11,665 nt of DNA from NCBI GenBank assembly GCA_049239925.1, contig JBMLTO010000046.1, positions 1 to 11,665 on the forward strand. The letters are read 5' to 3'. The DNA is from Legionella_A sp049239925 (lineage in GTDB: Bacteria > Pseudomonadota > Gammaproteobacteria > Legionellales > Legionellaceae). A model generated the notes under the pieces. It worked only from the letters and a program-made list of their open reading frames with translations. It was not told where the DNA came from and ran no database searches. Positions 1-8,417 of this stretch are shown piece by piece. Position 1 is the first letter of the stretch, and every line of letters begins with the position of its first letter. The translations under genes and the position numbers were made by a program.

Positions 1-173
1 GCATGGCATAGTTCAACATTGGCAGTTTCTGCTCTACTGCTTTTTTTAGGTTAATGTATCAAAATTCTATTAACGCTCCAAATCACAGGTGATTCGATTA
101 CCAGGCAGAAAGGTAGATTTGAAAGAATATTAGAGAAGAGAGGGGTAAACCAAAATGGATGGCTAAAGTTGAG
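1..173. other. Left-edge non-coding stretch
   Basis: No complete gene is visible. Frame 1 is open from the window edge to a TAA at 52-54 and ends in a hydrophobic stretch (about 17 residues), so it could be the C-terminus of a gene lying mostly outside the window, but this is too short to support. A terminator-like hairpin overlaps it (separate entry). The rest, down to the MFS stop codon at 174-176, is AT-rich and I see no further structure. Confidence 0.4.
22..47 (+). terminator. Possible Rho-independent terminator
   Basis: GCAGT (22-26) can pair with ACTGC (36-40) around a 9-nt loop, followed directly by seven T residues (41-47). The arrangement is that of an intrinsic terminator for a plus-strand gene entering from the left. 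The stem is only 5 bp, so it is weak, and no upstream gene can be confirmed in the 21 bases available. Confidence 0.4.
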
Positions 174-1394
174 TTATCTATGATTCTTTTCTGGTAAAAA
201 AAATATCAATACCAATGCAATGGATAACGATAAGGGAATAGTGATGAGCGCACATTGGTAACTCATTAAGCTATGTTCACCATTTTTGCTAAATATATCG
301 AGTAAGTAGCCTGTAAAGGGTTGCAAGATGGGGGCGGTCATCAAGGCAAGTGTATTCGTAAAGCCTGTGCATGTTGAAAATGAGTTAGGTGGAGAAATTT
401 CATTAGCAATGGTATACGCAAGCATATACGCACCACAACAAATACCAATTGTAAACATTAATCCTGCAGTGAATAATGAATTTTTATTTGGGAGATATAA
501 TAAGAGTAGAAGTAGTAGAGTGGTTGATAGGCAGGAACTTAAAATAAGTGGTCGGCGTCGATTGCAACGTGTTGATAAATATCCAAACAAAGGGCAGCTC
601 AATGCTGCGCCTAAAAAAAACATTGCTCCAATAATACTGGCCTGAGACATATTACAACCTAATTTTATTTGTAAAAAAGGTATGGCCCATAGTGATCCGA
701 AAACAGTTATAATGCTAAAACATAGACCTACATAAATACCATTGATCCAAGCTTGACTATTGCATACGATTTGCAAGAGTTGCTGGCTATAGTGGGGAGT
801 TATCCTCGAGCTGGTAGTATTTGGGATGATCTTCCAGGATAGCCATGCAATTAATAAACCGATTATTCCTGCACCTTGAATGAAACTTCTCCATCCCCAC
901 ATGGCTAATAATTGTCCCATACAAATCATGCCAATGACGGTAATAAGAAAACCTAATGTCTCCGAGACGCCAATCATAAATGAAAATTGTTTGAGCGGAA
1001 AATGTTGGCGTAATAAATGTGACAAGCCAATAAACGCAAAGGCGGAGCCACTACCGATAAGAATTCGCCCGATGAATAAGCCAACTAATCCATGACTATT
1101 GGAAAATAATAGACAACCAAGGCTGCAAATGAATGCATTGATCGAGATTAGTACGCGAGTATTTTTGTGATCGAATAAAATACCTACCGGTATTTGTAGA
1201 GTCGTATAAATTACATACAGGGAAGCACCTAACAATCCAGCAGTAAGTGCTGAAAAGTTCATATCACCCATGATAGAGCCAATCACAATACCTGATGATA
1301 ATTGGAGAAAAAATTGAAACAAAACAAACGAAACGCCTACGAGCCATATAATTATTGAGGAGTGACGGTTGAGCATAGGTGATATCTTAGTCAT
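174..1394 (-). CDS. MFS transporter, 12 TM, substrate unknown
   Basis: A 406-residue inner-membrane secondary transporter of the major facilitator superfamily. The sequence is almost entirely hydrophobic helices in a 6+6 pattern. An MFS motif A-like loop, GILFDHKNTR (residues 71-80), lies between TM2 and TM3, and a weaker second-half counterpart with basic residues, GYLSTRCNRRRPL, lies at about 271-283. A hydrophilic central linker lies at about 190-210. Proteins of this type are numerous in Legionella and Coxiella, where some serve amino-acid or nucleoside uptake or drug export, but nothing here fixes the substrate. It starts 15 nt after the ispB stop on the same strand and is probably cotranscribed with it. 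The ATG at 1394-1392 has no strong Shine-Dalgarno (AGGCG lies rather far upstream), so translation may be coupled to ispB. No clear terminator follows. Confidence 0.85.
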   Translation of the reverse strand: MTKISPMLNRHSSIIIWLVGVSFVLFQFFLQLSSGIVIGSIMGDMNFSALTAGLLGASLYVIYTTLQIPVGILFDHKNTRVLISINAFICSLGCLLFSNSHGLVGLFIGRILIGSGSAFAFIGLSHLLRQHFPLKQFSFMIGVSETLGFLITVIGMICMGQLLAMWGWRSFIQGAGIIGLLIAWLSWKIIPNTTSSRITPHYSQQLLQIVCNSQAWINGIYVGLCFSIITVFGSLWAIPFLQIKLGCNMSQASIIGAMFFLGAALSCPLFGYLSTRCNRRRPLILSSCLSTTLLLLLLLYLPNKNSLFTAGLMFTIGICCGAYMLAYTIANEISPPNSFSTCTGFTNTLALMTAPILQPFTGYLLDIFSKNGEHSLMSYQCALITIPLSLSIALVLIFFLPEKNHR

Positions 1395-1409
1395 CGCTTA
1401 GTCAATCGC

Positions 1410-2378
1410 CTAATGATCACGTGTGATAGCGTACTGTGCAAATTTTAATAATCCTTGCTTATACGTCGAGTCGGGTAATTTCTCCAGAGCTAGTATGGCT
1501 TTATCCACTTCAGCAGCAGCGACAGTACGAGTATATTCAATTGCTCCACTATTTTTGATAATATCAATGATCTCAGCTAAGTATTCAAGGGACCCTTGTT
1601 CAATACTAGACTTTATGCGCTCTTTTTGTTCACTGCTACCCTTTTGAAGTGCGTAAATTAAAGGCAACGTAGCTTTGCCGTCTGCCAAATCATCCCCTAT
1701 ATTTTTACCCAAGGTCAACGAGTCAGAACAATAGTCTAACGTATCATCAATTAGTTGAAAAGCATTACCTAAGTGCAAGCCAAAGTTAAAGAGGCTATCA
1801 CAGTGTTGTTCTTCGGCTTCAGCTAGCATAGCGCCAATTCGTGCTGAGGCGGCAAATAATAGCGAAGTTTTAGAACGGATAACGTCAAAATACTCATTGA
1901 CCGTTAAGGCACAGTTATGACGATTTGATAATTGTTGAATTTCTCCACGGCCTATTTCATAAGAAATATCAGTGAGTAAACGCATAATACTCATATTTCC
2001 AACGTTGATCATCAATTGCATGTACTGAGTAAACAAAAAATCACCGACTAAGATGCTTGCCTTACTTCCCCAAATTTGATTGGCGGTTTTTTTTCCACGT
2101 CGTAAGCTAGATTCATCGATGACATCATCGTGTAATAAGGTGGCCGTATGAAAAAATTCAATCATAGTCGCTAACTTGATATGATCTGCACCAGTATAGT
2201 TACAGGCGCGACTAGCAAGCAATACCAGCAGCGGCCGCAAACGTTTGCCACCACTTTGTACAATATGATCGGTAAGTTGGTCAATTAAGCTGACTTGGGA
2301 ATGAGTTTTTTCGATAATCAGAGCGTTCACTGCATCGAAATCATCTTTAACTAAGTTGCGAAAATGGTCAATTGCCAT
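1410..2378 (-). CDS. ispB: Octaprenyl (all-trans polyprenyl) diphosphate synthase
   Basis: A cytosolic prenyltransferase that extends farnesyl diphosphate with isopentenyl diphosphate to make the ubiquinone/menaquinone side chain. Numbered from the upstream in-frame TTG at 2390, it shows GGKRLRP (47-53), the first Asp-rich motif HDDVID (87-92), SKT (173-175), the second motif DDTLD (215-219) and GDDLADGK (232-239). All key catalytic and Mg-binding residues are present and the length of about 322 is normal. I chose the ATG at 2378-2376 (fifth codon of the longest frame) because GGGG at 2388-2385 then sits 6 nt upstream. The ATG at 2384 would have no spacer, and the TTG at 2390 has no SD. The chain length of the product (C40 or other) cannot be read from the sequence. 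A strong promoter lies upstream and the MFS gene follows within 15 nt. Confidence 0.93.
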   Translation of the reverse strand: MAIDHFRNLVKDDFDAVNALIIEKTHSQVSLIDQLTDHIVQSGGKRLRPLLVLLASRACNYTGADHIKLATMIEFFHTATLLHDDVIDESSLRRGKKTANQIWGSKASILVGDFLFTQYMQLMINVGNMSIMRLLTDISYEIGRGEIQQLSNRHNCALTVNEYFDVIRSKTSLLFAASARIGAMLAEAEEQHCDSLFNFGLHLGNAFQLIDDTLDYCSDSLTLGKNIGDDLADGKATLPLIYALQKGSSEQKERIKSSIEQGSLEYLAEIIDIIKNSGAIEYTRTVAAAEVDKAILALEKLPDSTYKQGLLKFAQYAITRDH

Positions 2379-2405
2379 AGACATCCCCAAATATATAATC
2401 GAAGC

Positions 2406-2434
2406 ATGCTAAGCGGGGCAATAGTTAATGTCAA
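2406..2434 (-). promoter_or_regulatory. Sigma70 promoter for ispB
   Basis: On the minus strand a perfect -35 TTGACA (2434-2429) is followed after exactly 17 nt by TAGCAT (2411-2406), 4 of 6 matches to the -10 consensus. Transcription would start near 2400, leaving a leader of about 20 nt before the ispB ATG at 2378. It would drive both ispB and the MFS gene. Confidence 0.7.
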
Positions 2435-2743
2435 GCAATGGCCGCTAACTGATGCAATAAATGTTAGGAGTTAAAATCCAGTCGTCTGGCTTGTAAGTTC
2501 AGATTTGGTATCATCTTCACCCATCTCTCTCCCACGAAAGGCATGATCATACTATCAAAGCTCCTAGTGCGGGAGAGTAAGTCCAGGGGTGTCGCAATTA
2601 ATGTGTTAGGCAACGAAAAATCATGTAAAAAGGGGATAAAAGCCAATCGGTAGAAACTAACGTTACAGCCTGACGATGTACCGAAAGTACTAAATGGCAT
2701 TTTTTGAGCACTCATGCGTTTGCCCTGGTATGTTAGACAGAGG

Positions 2744-2773
2744 TTTACTGCTTGGTTATATCTGTGGGATAAT
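2744..2773 (+). promoter_or_regulatory. Likely recA promoter with extended -10
   Basis: GATAAT (2768-2773) is preceded by TG one base upstream (2765-2766), giving an extended -10 element of the TGn type. TTTACT (2744-2749), 18 nt upstream, matches 4 of 6 bases of the -35 consensus. Transcription would start near 2780, about 29 nt before the recA ATG. There is no overlapping SOS box. That agrees with the reported lack of LexA in Legionella and Coxiella, but the promoter itself is only inferred. Confidence 0.55.
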
Positions 2774-2808
2774 TTCATTTTGCACAAATAACTATCGAGG
2801 CTGGACCA

Positions 2809-3846
2809 ATGGATGACAACAAACAAAAAGCACTTAGCGCCGCTCTTGCTCAAATAGAACGACAGTTTGGTAAAGGCTCAGTAATGCGCATGGGAGATGG
2901 TAGTGCGATACGTGATATCGAGGCCATTTCTACCGGATCTTTAGGTTTAGATATCGCTCTGGGTATTGGTGGTTTACCTAAAGGACGTATAGTTGAAATT
3001 TATGGTCCTGAGTCTTCAGGAAAAACAACATTGACTTTGCAGGTTATTGCCGAATGCCAAAAAAGCGGAGGCACTGCCGCATTTATAGATGCAGAACATG
3101 CACTTGACCCTAGCTATGCCGAAAAATTAGGTGTGAATGTTGATCAACTGTTAGTTTCGCAACCTGATACCGGTGAACAAGCGCTTGAGATTACTGATAT
3201 GTTAGTTCGTTCTGCAGCTGTAGATGTTGTGATTGTAGACTCAGTTGCTGCACTAACACCTAAAGCTGAGATTGAAGGGGAAATGGGGGACGCTCACGTA
3301 GGGTTACAAGCTCGTTTAATGTCGCAGGCTTTACGTAAATTAACGGCCAATATTAAGCGATCAAATACTTTGGTGATTTTTATTAATCAAATCCGTATGA
3401 AAATAGGTGTGATGTTCGGTAGCCCGGAAACCACAACAGGTGGTAATGCTCTCAAATTTTATGCTTCTGTGCGTTTAGATATCCGCCGAACGGGTTCAAT
3501 TAAAAAAGGTGAGGAAATTTTGGGCAGCGAGACGAGGGTCAAAGTCGTTAAAAATAAAGTCGCGCCACCGTTTAAGATGGCTGAATTCGATATATTTTAT
3601 AACGAGGGTATTTCCCGCGAGAGTGAAATCATCAACCTAGCTACCCAACTTAATTTAATAGAGAAAGCAGGGGCATGGTATAGTCATCATGGTGAAAAAA
3701 TTGGTCAAGGCAAAGATAACGTTCGTCAATACCTCAAGGACAATCCTACCCTTGCGGCCTTATTAGAAAAACAAATTCGCGAAGAACTACTCGTAAAAAA
3801 AGTGCCTTCAGCGACTATTGAAGCGGTTGATGATTTGATTGAATAA
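2809..3846 (+). CDS. recA: Recombinase RecA
   Basis: The central homologous-recombination ATPase forms filaments on single-stranded DNA and drives strand exchange. The 345-residue protein has the full RecA core: Walker A GPESSGKT (66-73), catalytic Glu96 in DAEHALD, Walker B VIVDS (141-145), the MAW-type RLMSQALRKLT segment (169-179) and DNA-binding loop 2 around NQIRMKIGVMFGSPETTTGG (193-212). It is slightly shorter than E. coli RecA (353) and ends in a modest acidic tail. The ATG at 2809 has GAGG at 2797-2800, 8 nt upstream. Its last codons overlap recX by 8 nt. In E. coli recA is LexA-repressed, but no LexA box is visible here, so expression may be constitutive or controlled otherwise. Confidence 0.98.
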   Translation: MDDNKQKALSAALAQIERQFGKGSVMRMGDGSAIRDIEAISTGSLGLDIALGIGGLPKGRIVEIYGPESSGKTTLTLQVIAECQKSGGTAAFIDAEHALDPSYAEKLGVNVDQLLVSQPDTGEQALEITDMLVRSAAVDVVIVDSVAALTPKAEIEGEMGDAHVGLQARLMSQALRKLTANIKRSNTLVIFINQIRMKIGVMFGSPETTTGGNALKFYASVRLDIRRTGSIKKGEEILGSETRVKVVKNKVAPPFKMAEFDIFYNEGISRESEIINLATQLNLIEKAGAWYSHHGEKIGQGKDNVRQYLKDNPTLAALLEKQIREELLVKKVPSATIEAVDDLIE

Positions 3847-4300
3847 CAAAGTACTGATTTCGGCTATTCGATTATTATCAAGACGTGAATATGGGGCAGC
3901 TGAATTGGCTGCAAAATTATCAAATCGAGGTTTTACTGAAGAAGAGGCACAGGCTGCTGTTGCTGAATGTCGAAATTTAGGGCTACAAAGTGATAGTCGG
4001 TTTGTCGATAGCATAACGCATATTCGTATTCGAGCAGGCTATGGACCTAATCGTGTGCGTCAGGAATTACTGACATTACGCATTGAAAGTGAGCTAATCG
4101 AAACTCGATTACAGCAAGAAGACAATCATTGGTTAGAATATGCCCGCGTTGTTTGGAAGAAGAAATTTGGCAATTGTGTTCAAACGGATTTTGTGTCACA
4201 ACAAAAGCAAAAGCAATTTTTACTGTATCGTGGCTTTAACAAAGACACAATAGCACAGCTATTTAAGCAGCTAGCAAGGGATGCCTTCTCAGCAGAGTAG
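3839..4300 (+). CDS. recX: Regulatory protein RecX
   Basis: A small modulator that binds the RecA filament and inhibits or disassembles it. The 153-residue length is normal. The family's three-helix repeats are visible: an N-terminal unit with LLSRREYGAAELAAKL (about 12-27), then GFTEEEAQAAVAEC (31-44) and the SDSRFVDSITHIRIRAGYGP region (51-70), followed by VRQELL. The likely start is a TTG at 3839-3841 inside the recA 3' end, overlapping recA by 8 nt. No clear SD stands in front, so translational coupling to recA is likely and would keep RecX at a fraction of RecA. No ATG or GTG near the N-terminus offers a better start. The C-terminal part is more diverged, as is usual for RecX. Confidence 0.92.
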   Translation: MNNKVLISAIRLLSRREYGAAELAAKLSNRGFTEEEAQAAVAECRNLGLQSDSRFVDSITHIRIRAGYGPNRVRQELLTLRIESELIETRLQQEDNHWLEYARVVWKKKFGNCVQTDFVSQQKQKQFLLYRGFNKDTIAQLFKQLARDAFSAE

Positions 4301-4385
4301 CTTCATTTGATCGTTTTGTATGTTGGCAGTTAATGTTGAATAGTCTTTTAATGATAACACTGAGATATTAGATAGTTGTTAAAAT

Positions 4386-4391
4386 TATAAT
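4386..4391 (+). promoter_or_regulatory. Possible -10 box of an alaS promoter
   Basis: A perfect TATAAT lies in the 144-bp recX-alaS gap, 53 nt before the alaS ATG. No acceptable -35 hexamer stands 16-18 nt upstream and no TG extension is present. In such AT-rich DNA a single hexamer is weak evidence. The gap size makes some promoter for alaS-lysC reasonable. Confidence 0.3.
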
Positions 4392-4444
4392 GTATTCAAA
4401 GATCATTAGCTAAGTTATTAATTCTAGTTCAAGTTGTAGGGCAA

Positions 4445-7033
4445 ATGAAAAGTTCAGACATTCGACAGGCATTTTTAGAGTATTTTAGCAAGCAAGGTCA
4501 TCAAATAGTGCCTTCTAGCTCGTTGATTCCTGCAGACGATCCGACCTTGCTATTTACTAATGCGGGGATGGTGCAATTCAAAGATACTTTTTTGGGTATT
4601 GATAATTGTTCATATACGCGTGCGGCAAGCTCACAGCGTTGTGTTCGTGCAGGAGGGAAGCATAATGATCTAGAGAATGTAGGTTATACCGCACGCCATC
4701 ATACTTTTTTTGAAATGTTAGGTAATTTTAGCTTCGGAGATTATTTTAAACGCGAGGCAATTACTTATGCTTGGGACTTTTTAACCAATGTTTTGCATTT
4801 GCCTGCAGAGAAACTTTGGGTCACTGTTTATAGGGAGGATGATGAAGCTGCCGACATATGGCTTAAGGATGTGGGTGTTTCGGCTCAACGGTTTTCACGT
4901 TGTGGTGAGGAAGATAATTTTTGGTCTATGGGCGATACTGGTCCATGCGGGCCTTGTACTGAAATATTTTATGATCATGGCCCAGACATCGCTGGAGGCC
5001 CTCCTGGTAGTGCTAATGCGGATGGAGACCGTTACATAGAAATATGGAATTTAGTCTTCATGCAATTCAATCGCGATAAGCATGGCAAACTTCATCCACT
5101 TCCTAAACCTTCAGTTGATACAGGTATGGGGTTAGAACGTATTGCTGCTGTTGTACAAGGGGTGCACAATAATTATCAAACAGACATCTTTGTGCATTTG
5201 ATTCAAACGCTAATCACTATGGTTGGAGACGCAAATGCAGACCACCCATCACTGAAAGTAGTTGCTGATCACATCCGAGCTTGTGCGTTTTTGATTGCTG
5301 ATGGTGTTTATCCTAGTAACGAGGGGCGCGGCTATGTTTTACGACGAATTATTCGTCGTGCTGTTCGTCATGGCAATAAATTAGGATTAGAATCCCCATT
5401 TTTTTATCAATTAATTGCTCCATTGATTGCTGTTATGGGCGATGCCTACCCATTACTAAAAGATAATCAGTCGTCAATTGAGTCAATACTGATCCAAGAA
5501 GAAAATCAATTTGCACGTACGTTGGATCATGGTTTGCGATTGCTGCAAGAACATATTAAAGCATTATCTAATAATATATTACCGGGAGATGTTGTATTTA
5601 AATTATATGATACCTATGGCTTTCCTGTTGATTTAACAGCTGATATTGCTCGTGAACATCATTTGCAAATCGACATGCCCGGTTTTGATAGATGTATGCA
5701 ACAGCAACGAGAACAATCGCAGTCTGCTAGCCAATTTACGACTGATTACAGCCATGTAGATTTGCTTGCAGATCTATCATCAACATTTCGTGGTTATGCG
5801 CATGAGGAATTGAGCACTGCGATTACAGCAATATTATTAGGTGGGGGGAAAGTAGAAGCCCTTACTAAAGGCATGAATGCTGCTATTGTATTGGAAGAAA
5901 CACCCTTTTATCCTGAAAGTGGTGGGCAAGTTGGCGATCGAGGGTTATTAGTTAGTGATAACGCAATATTTCGAGTAGATGATACTCAACGTCAGGGAGC
6001 TGCCATCGTCCATTATGGCCATCTTATAGAGGGTCAGTTATCGGTAAACACTCGGCTAAATGCACAAGTTGATAAGGTACGTAGAGCATCAATTCGACTG
6101 AACCATACCGCAACACATTTATTGCATGCTGCTTTAAAAGTTATTTTGGGTGCACAGGTACAACAAAAAGGTTCATTAGTTGATGCAGAGCGAGCTCGCT
6201 TTGATTTTTCGCATGCTCAAGCCTTAACTCCTGCACAATTGAATCAAATAGAAACGATAGTTAACGAACGTATTCGTATGAATGATTCAGTGCTTACTGA
6301 GTTAATGGATCTTGAAAACGCTAAGCAATCAGGTGCTGTTGCTTTATTTGGTGAAAAATATAGTGAACAAGTGCGTGTATTATCAATGGGCGATTTTTCT
6401 AAAGAACTCTGTGGTGGTACCCATGCACAGCGAACAGGTGATTTAGGTTTGTGTAAATTAATTGCTGAGTATGGGGTTGCTAACGGCGTTCGCCGTATTG
6501 AGTTAGTAACGGGGATGTATGCGACTGATTGGATTAATCAACAGCTACATATATTGGCTGATAGCGCATTAAAGCTGAAAACAGTTCCTGCACAGGTCAG
6601 TGATAAAATTGCGCAGGTATTAGCAGAACTAAAACACCAAGAAAAAGAATTAGCTCGTTTACAATCAAAACTTATTGTTCAGCAAGGTCAAGATCTACGA
6701 GCTGCCATGAAAAAAATTGGTGATATTCATTTACTCATTAAAAAACTTGATCATGCGAGCAATGCAGATTTACGCATGATGTTCGATCAGCTAAAGTCGA
6801 CTCTTCATGATGCCGTAATAGTTTTATATACCTTAGATGCATCTAAAATCAGTGTGATTGCCGGAGTGAGTCAGGCTATTTTAGGTAGAGTGCCAACTGC
6901 TGCGACATTTGTTAGGCATTTATGTGGTAAAGGTGGCGGTCGAGATGACATGGCTCAGGGTGGGGGGCTCATTCCTAGTAATTTGGAGGAAAAACTGAAA
7001 GAAATCGAGACTATCATCACTGAATATAACTGA
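4445..7033 (+). CDS. alaS: Alanine--tRNA ligase
   Basis: A cytosolic class II aminoacyl-tRNA synthetase that charges tRNA(Ala) and edits mis-acylated Ser/Gly-tRNA. At 862 residues it is full length. The N-terminal catalytic domain shows motif 1 around PSSSLIPADDPTLLFTNAGM (23-42), motif 2 with ARHHTFFEMLGNFSFGDYF (83-101), GPCGPCTEIFYDHG and motif 3 GMGLERIAAV. The editing domain carries the zinc-site histidines HTATH (554-558) and CGGTH (656-660). The C-Ala dimerisation domain ends with the Gly-rich GKGGGRDDMAQGGG. The ATG at 4445 follows GTAGGG at a usable distance. lysC follows after 12 nt, so the two are probably cotranscribed. In E. coli AlaS is followed by csrA; here it is followed by lysC, as I recall from Legionella and Coxiella. 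Confidence 0.98.
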   Translation: MKSSDIRQAFLEYFSKQGHQIVPSSSLIPADDPTLLFTNAGMVQFKDTFLGIDNCSYTRAASSQRCVRAGGKHNDLENVGYTARHHTFFEMLGNFSFGDYFKREAITYAWDFLTNVLHLPAEKLWVTVYREDDEAADIWLKDVGVSAQRFSRCGEEDNFWSMGDTGPCGPCTEIFYDHGPDIAGGPPGSANADGDRYIEIWNLVFMQFNRDKHGKLHPLPKPSVDTGMGLERIAAVVQGVHNNYQTDIFVHLIQTLITMVGDANADHPSLKVVADHIRACAFLIADGVYPSNEGRGYVLRRIIRRAVRHGNKLGLESPFFYQLIAPLIAVMGDAYPLLKDNQSSIESILIQEENQFARTLDHGLRLLQEHIKALSNNILPGDVVFKLYDTYGFPVDLTADIAREHHLQIDMPGFDRCMQQQREQSQSASQFTTDYSHVDLLADLSSTFRGYAHEELSTAITAILLGGGKVEALTKGMNAAIVLEETPFYPESGGQVGDRGLLVSDNAIFRVDDTQRQGAAIVHYGHLIEGQLSVNTRLNAQVDKVRRASIRLNHTATHLLHAALKVILGAQVQQKGSLVDAERARFDFSHAQALTPAQLNQIETIVNERIRMNDSVLTELMDLENAKQSGAVALFGEKYSEQVRVLSMGDFSKELCGGTHAQRTGDLGLCKLIAEYGVANGVRRIELVTGMYATDWINQQLHILADSALKLKTVPAQVSDKIAQVLAELKHQEKELARLQSKLIVQQGQDLRAAMKKIGDIHLLIKKLDHASNADLRMMFDQLKSTLHDAVIVLYTLDASKISVIAGVSQAILGRVPTAATFVRHLCGKGGGRDDMAQGGGLIPSNLEEKLKEIETIITEYN

Positions 7034-7045
7034 TGGGGTATTTGA

Positions 7046-8347
7046 ATGGCATTGTTTGTACAAAAATTTGGTGGAACATCTGTTGCATCGTTAGCACATA
7101 TTAATCATGCTGCTGATATTGTAGCCAGGGCTAAGCATGCAGGACATGATGTAGTTGTCGTGGTTTCTGCAATGAGTGGTGAAACAGATAGATTGATTAG
7201 TCTCGCCCATCAAATGAGTGAAAGTCCAGATCCAAGGGAATACGCAGCTTTGATAGCTACTGGTGAACAAGTTTCAATGGCGTTAATGGCGATGGCATTG
7301 ATTAATCGCGGTATTGCAGCCTGCTCTTATAACGGTTCACAAGCGCGAATTAAGACCACTAGCCAGTATAAAAAAGCCCGTATTCAAACGATCGATACGC
7401 AGCCTATTCTAGACGATTTACAACAAGGACGGGTTGTTGTTATAGCCGGTTTTCAGGGTGTCGATCAATACGGTAGTATCACTACCTTGGGACGAGGCGG
7501 TTCCGATACCACTGCCGTTGCAATCGCTGCCGCACTGAATGCCGATGAATGCCAAATTTATACAGATGTTGATGGTGTGTATACAACCGATCCTCGTGTC
7601 GTCAGTGATGCTAAGCGTCTAGATTGTATTACTTTCGAAGAAATGCTTGAACTCTCTAGCTTAGGAGCGAAGGTCTTACAAATTCGCGCTGTAGAATTTG
7701 CCGGCAAATACAATATCCCTTTGCGGGTATTATCTTCTGCCAATGAAGGTCCGGGTACGTTGATCACTTACAAGCAAGATCAGAATATGGAGTCCTTTGC
7801 CATTACAGGGATCGCTTTTAGCCGTAATGAAAGCAAAATTTCATTACAGGGTGTGCCAGATTCTCCAGGCGTAGCATCAGCTATTCTTTCTGAAATTAGC
7901 GCATTAGGTGTTAATGTAGATATGATACTGCAGCAGTCATCTAGCGAAGATAAAACAGATTTCTCATTTACTGTCCATCGCGATGAATACAAACCTACTT
8001 TAAAATTATTACAAACAATAGCGGTAGACATGGGCGCGGATAAAGTGACCAGTTGTGAGAATCTGGCCAAATTATCATTAGTTGGGGCTGGTTTAAAGAG
8101 CCACCCGGAAGTGGTGCCCCTGATGTTTAAAACATTAGCAGCTATTGGTATCAATATATTACTTATTTCGACATCTGAAATTAAGATATCCGTAATTATT
8201 GCTGAACCCACGCTGGACGCAGGTGTAAGAGCACTACATCAAGCTTTTTGCACAACGACGATTGTTGATGAATCACGCCAATTATCATCGTCTAGTAAAT
8301 ATTCCGTTACTGATACGATTGCTGGAACCACAGTCGTTAGACAATAA
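7046..8347 (+). CDS. lysC: Aspartokinase with C-terminal ACT domains
   Basis: Phosphorylates L-aspartate, the first step to diaminopimelate/lysine, threonine and methionine. The amino-acid kinase domain has KFGGTS (7-12), VVVSAMSGETDRL (38-50), GRGGSDTTAVA (149-159) and YTDVDGVYTTDPR. Two ACT regulatory domains follow, at about 251-320 (with a VPDSPGVASAIL segment) and about 331-395, the usual site of lysine/threonine feedback. The enzyme is 433 residues against about 405-411 for close proteobacterial forms. The extra length is a Ser/Thr-rich tail of about 32 residues after LHQAF (from about 402 on). The ATG at 7046 has GGGG 8 nt upstream, and alaS ends 12 nt before. No terminator is visible after the stop. 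csrA, the expected next gene, is absent. Confidence 0.96.
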   Translation: MALFVQKFGGTSVASLAHINHAADIVARAKHAGHDVVVVVSAMSGETDRLISLAHQMSESPDPREYAALIATGEQVSMALMAMALINRGIAACSYNGSQARIKTTSQYKKARIQTIDTQPILDDLQQGRVVVIAGFQGVDQYGSITTLGRGGSDTTAVAIAAALNADECQIYTDVDGVYTTDPRVVSDAKRLDCITFEEMLELSSLGAKVLQIRAVEFAGKYNIPLRVLSSANEGPGTLITYKQDQNMESFAITGIAFSRNESKISLQGVPDSPGVASAILSEISALGVNVDMILQQSSSEDKTDFSFTVHRDEYKPTLKLLQTIAVDMGADKVTSCENLAKLSLVGAGLKSHPEVVPLMFKTLAAIGINILLISTSEIKISVIIAEPTLDAGVRALHQAFCTTTIVDESRQLSSSSKYSVTDTIAGTTVVRQ

Positions 8348-8417
8348 TACAGCTATTCATTTACCACTGGTTCGTGACTGATTAATCGTTCAATGACCTG
8401 CTATGCCTGTTTGGTAG

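Larger units (their letters stand above)
2379..2808. other. ispB-recA divergent intergenic region
   Basis: About 430 bp between the divergent ispB and recA starts. It holds the ispB promoter, the recA promoter (both listed) and short imperfect hairpins such as CCAG/CTGG around 2476-2487. A minus-strand open frame of 129 codons (2464-2853) runs through it and into recA. It lacks a Shine-Dalgarno and any recognisable motif, so I do not call it a gene. In some relatives cinA precedes recA, but I see no trace of it here. No LexA-type CTGT-N8-ACAG operator was found. Confidence 0.5.

Noticed and set aside
328..1095. Plus-strand frames at 328-645 and 880-1095
   Set aside because: Both lie antisense inside the well-supported MFS gene and show no family features.
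2464..2853. 129-codon minus-strand frame upstream of and overlapping recA
   Set aside because: No Shine-Dalgarno, no recognisable motif, and the first part is antisense to recA and its promoter. Not supported as a gene.
7558..8211. Minus-strand frames at 7558-7767 and 7780-8211
   Set aside because: Antisense shadows of the lysC kinase and ACT domains.
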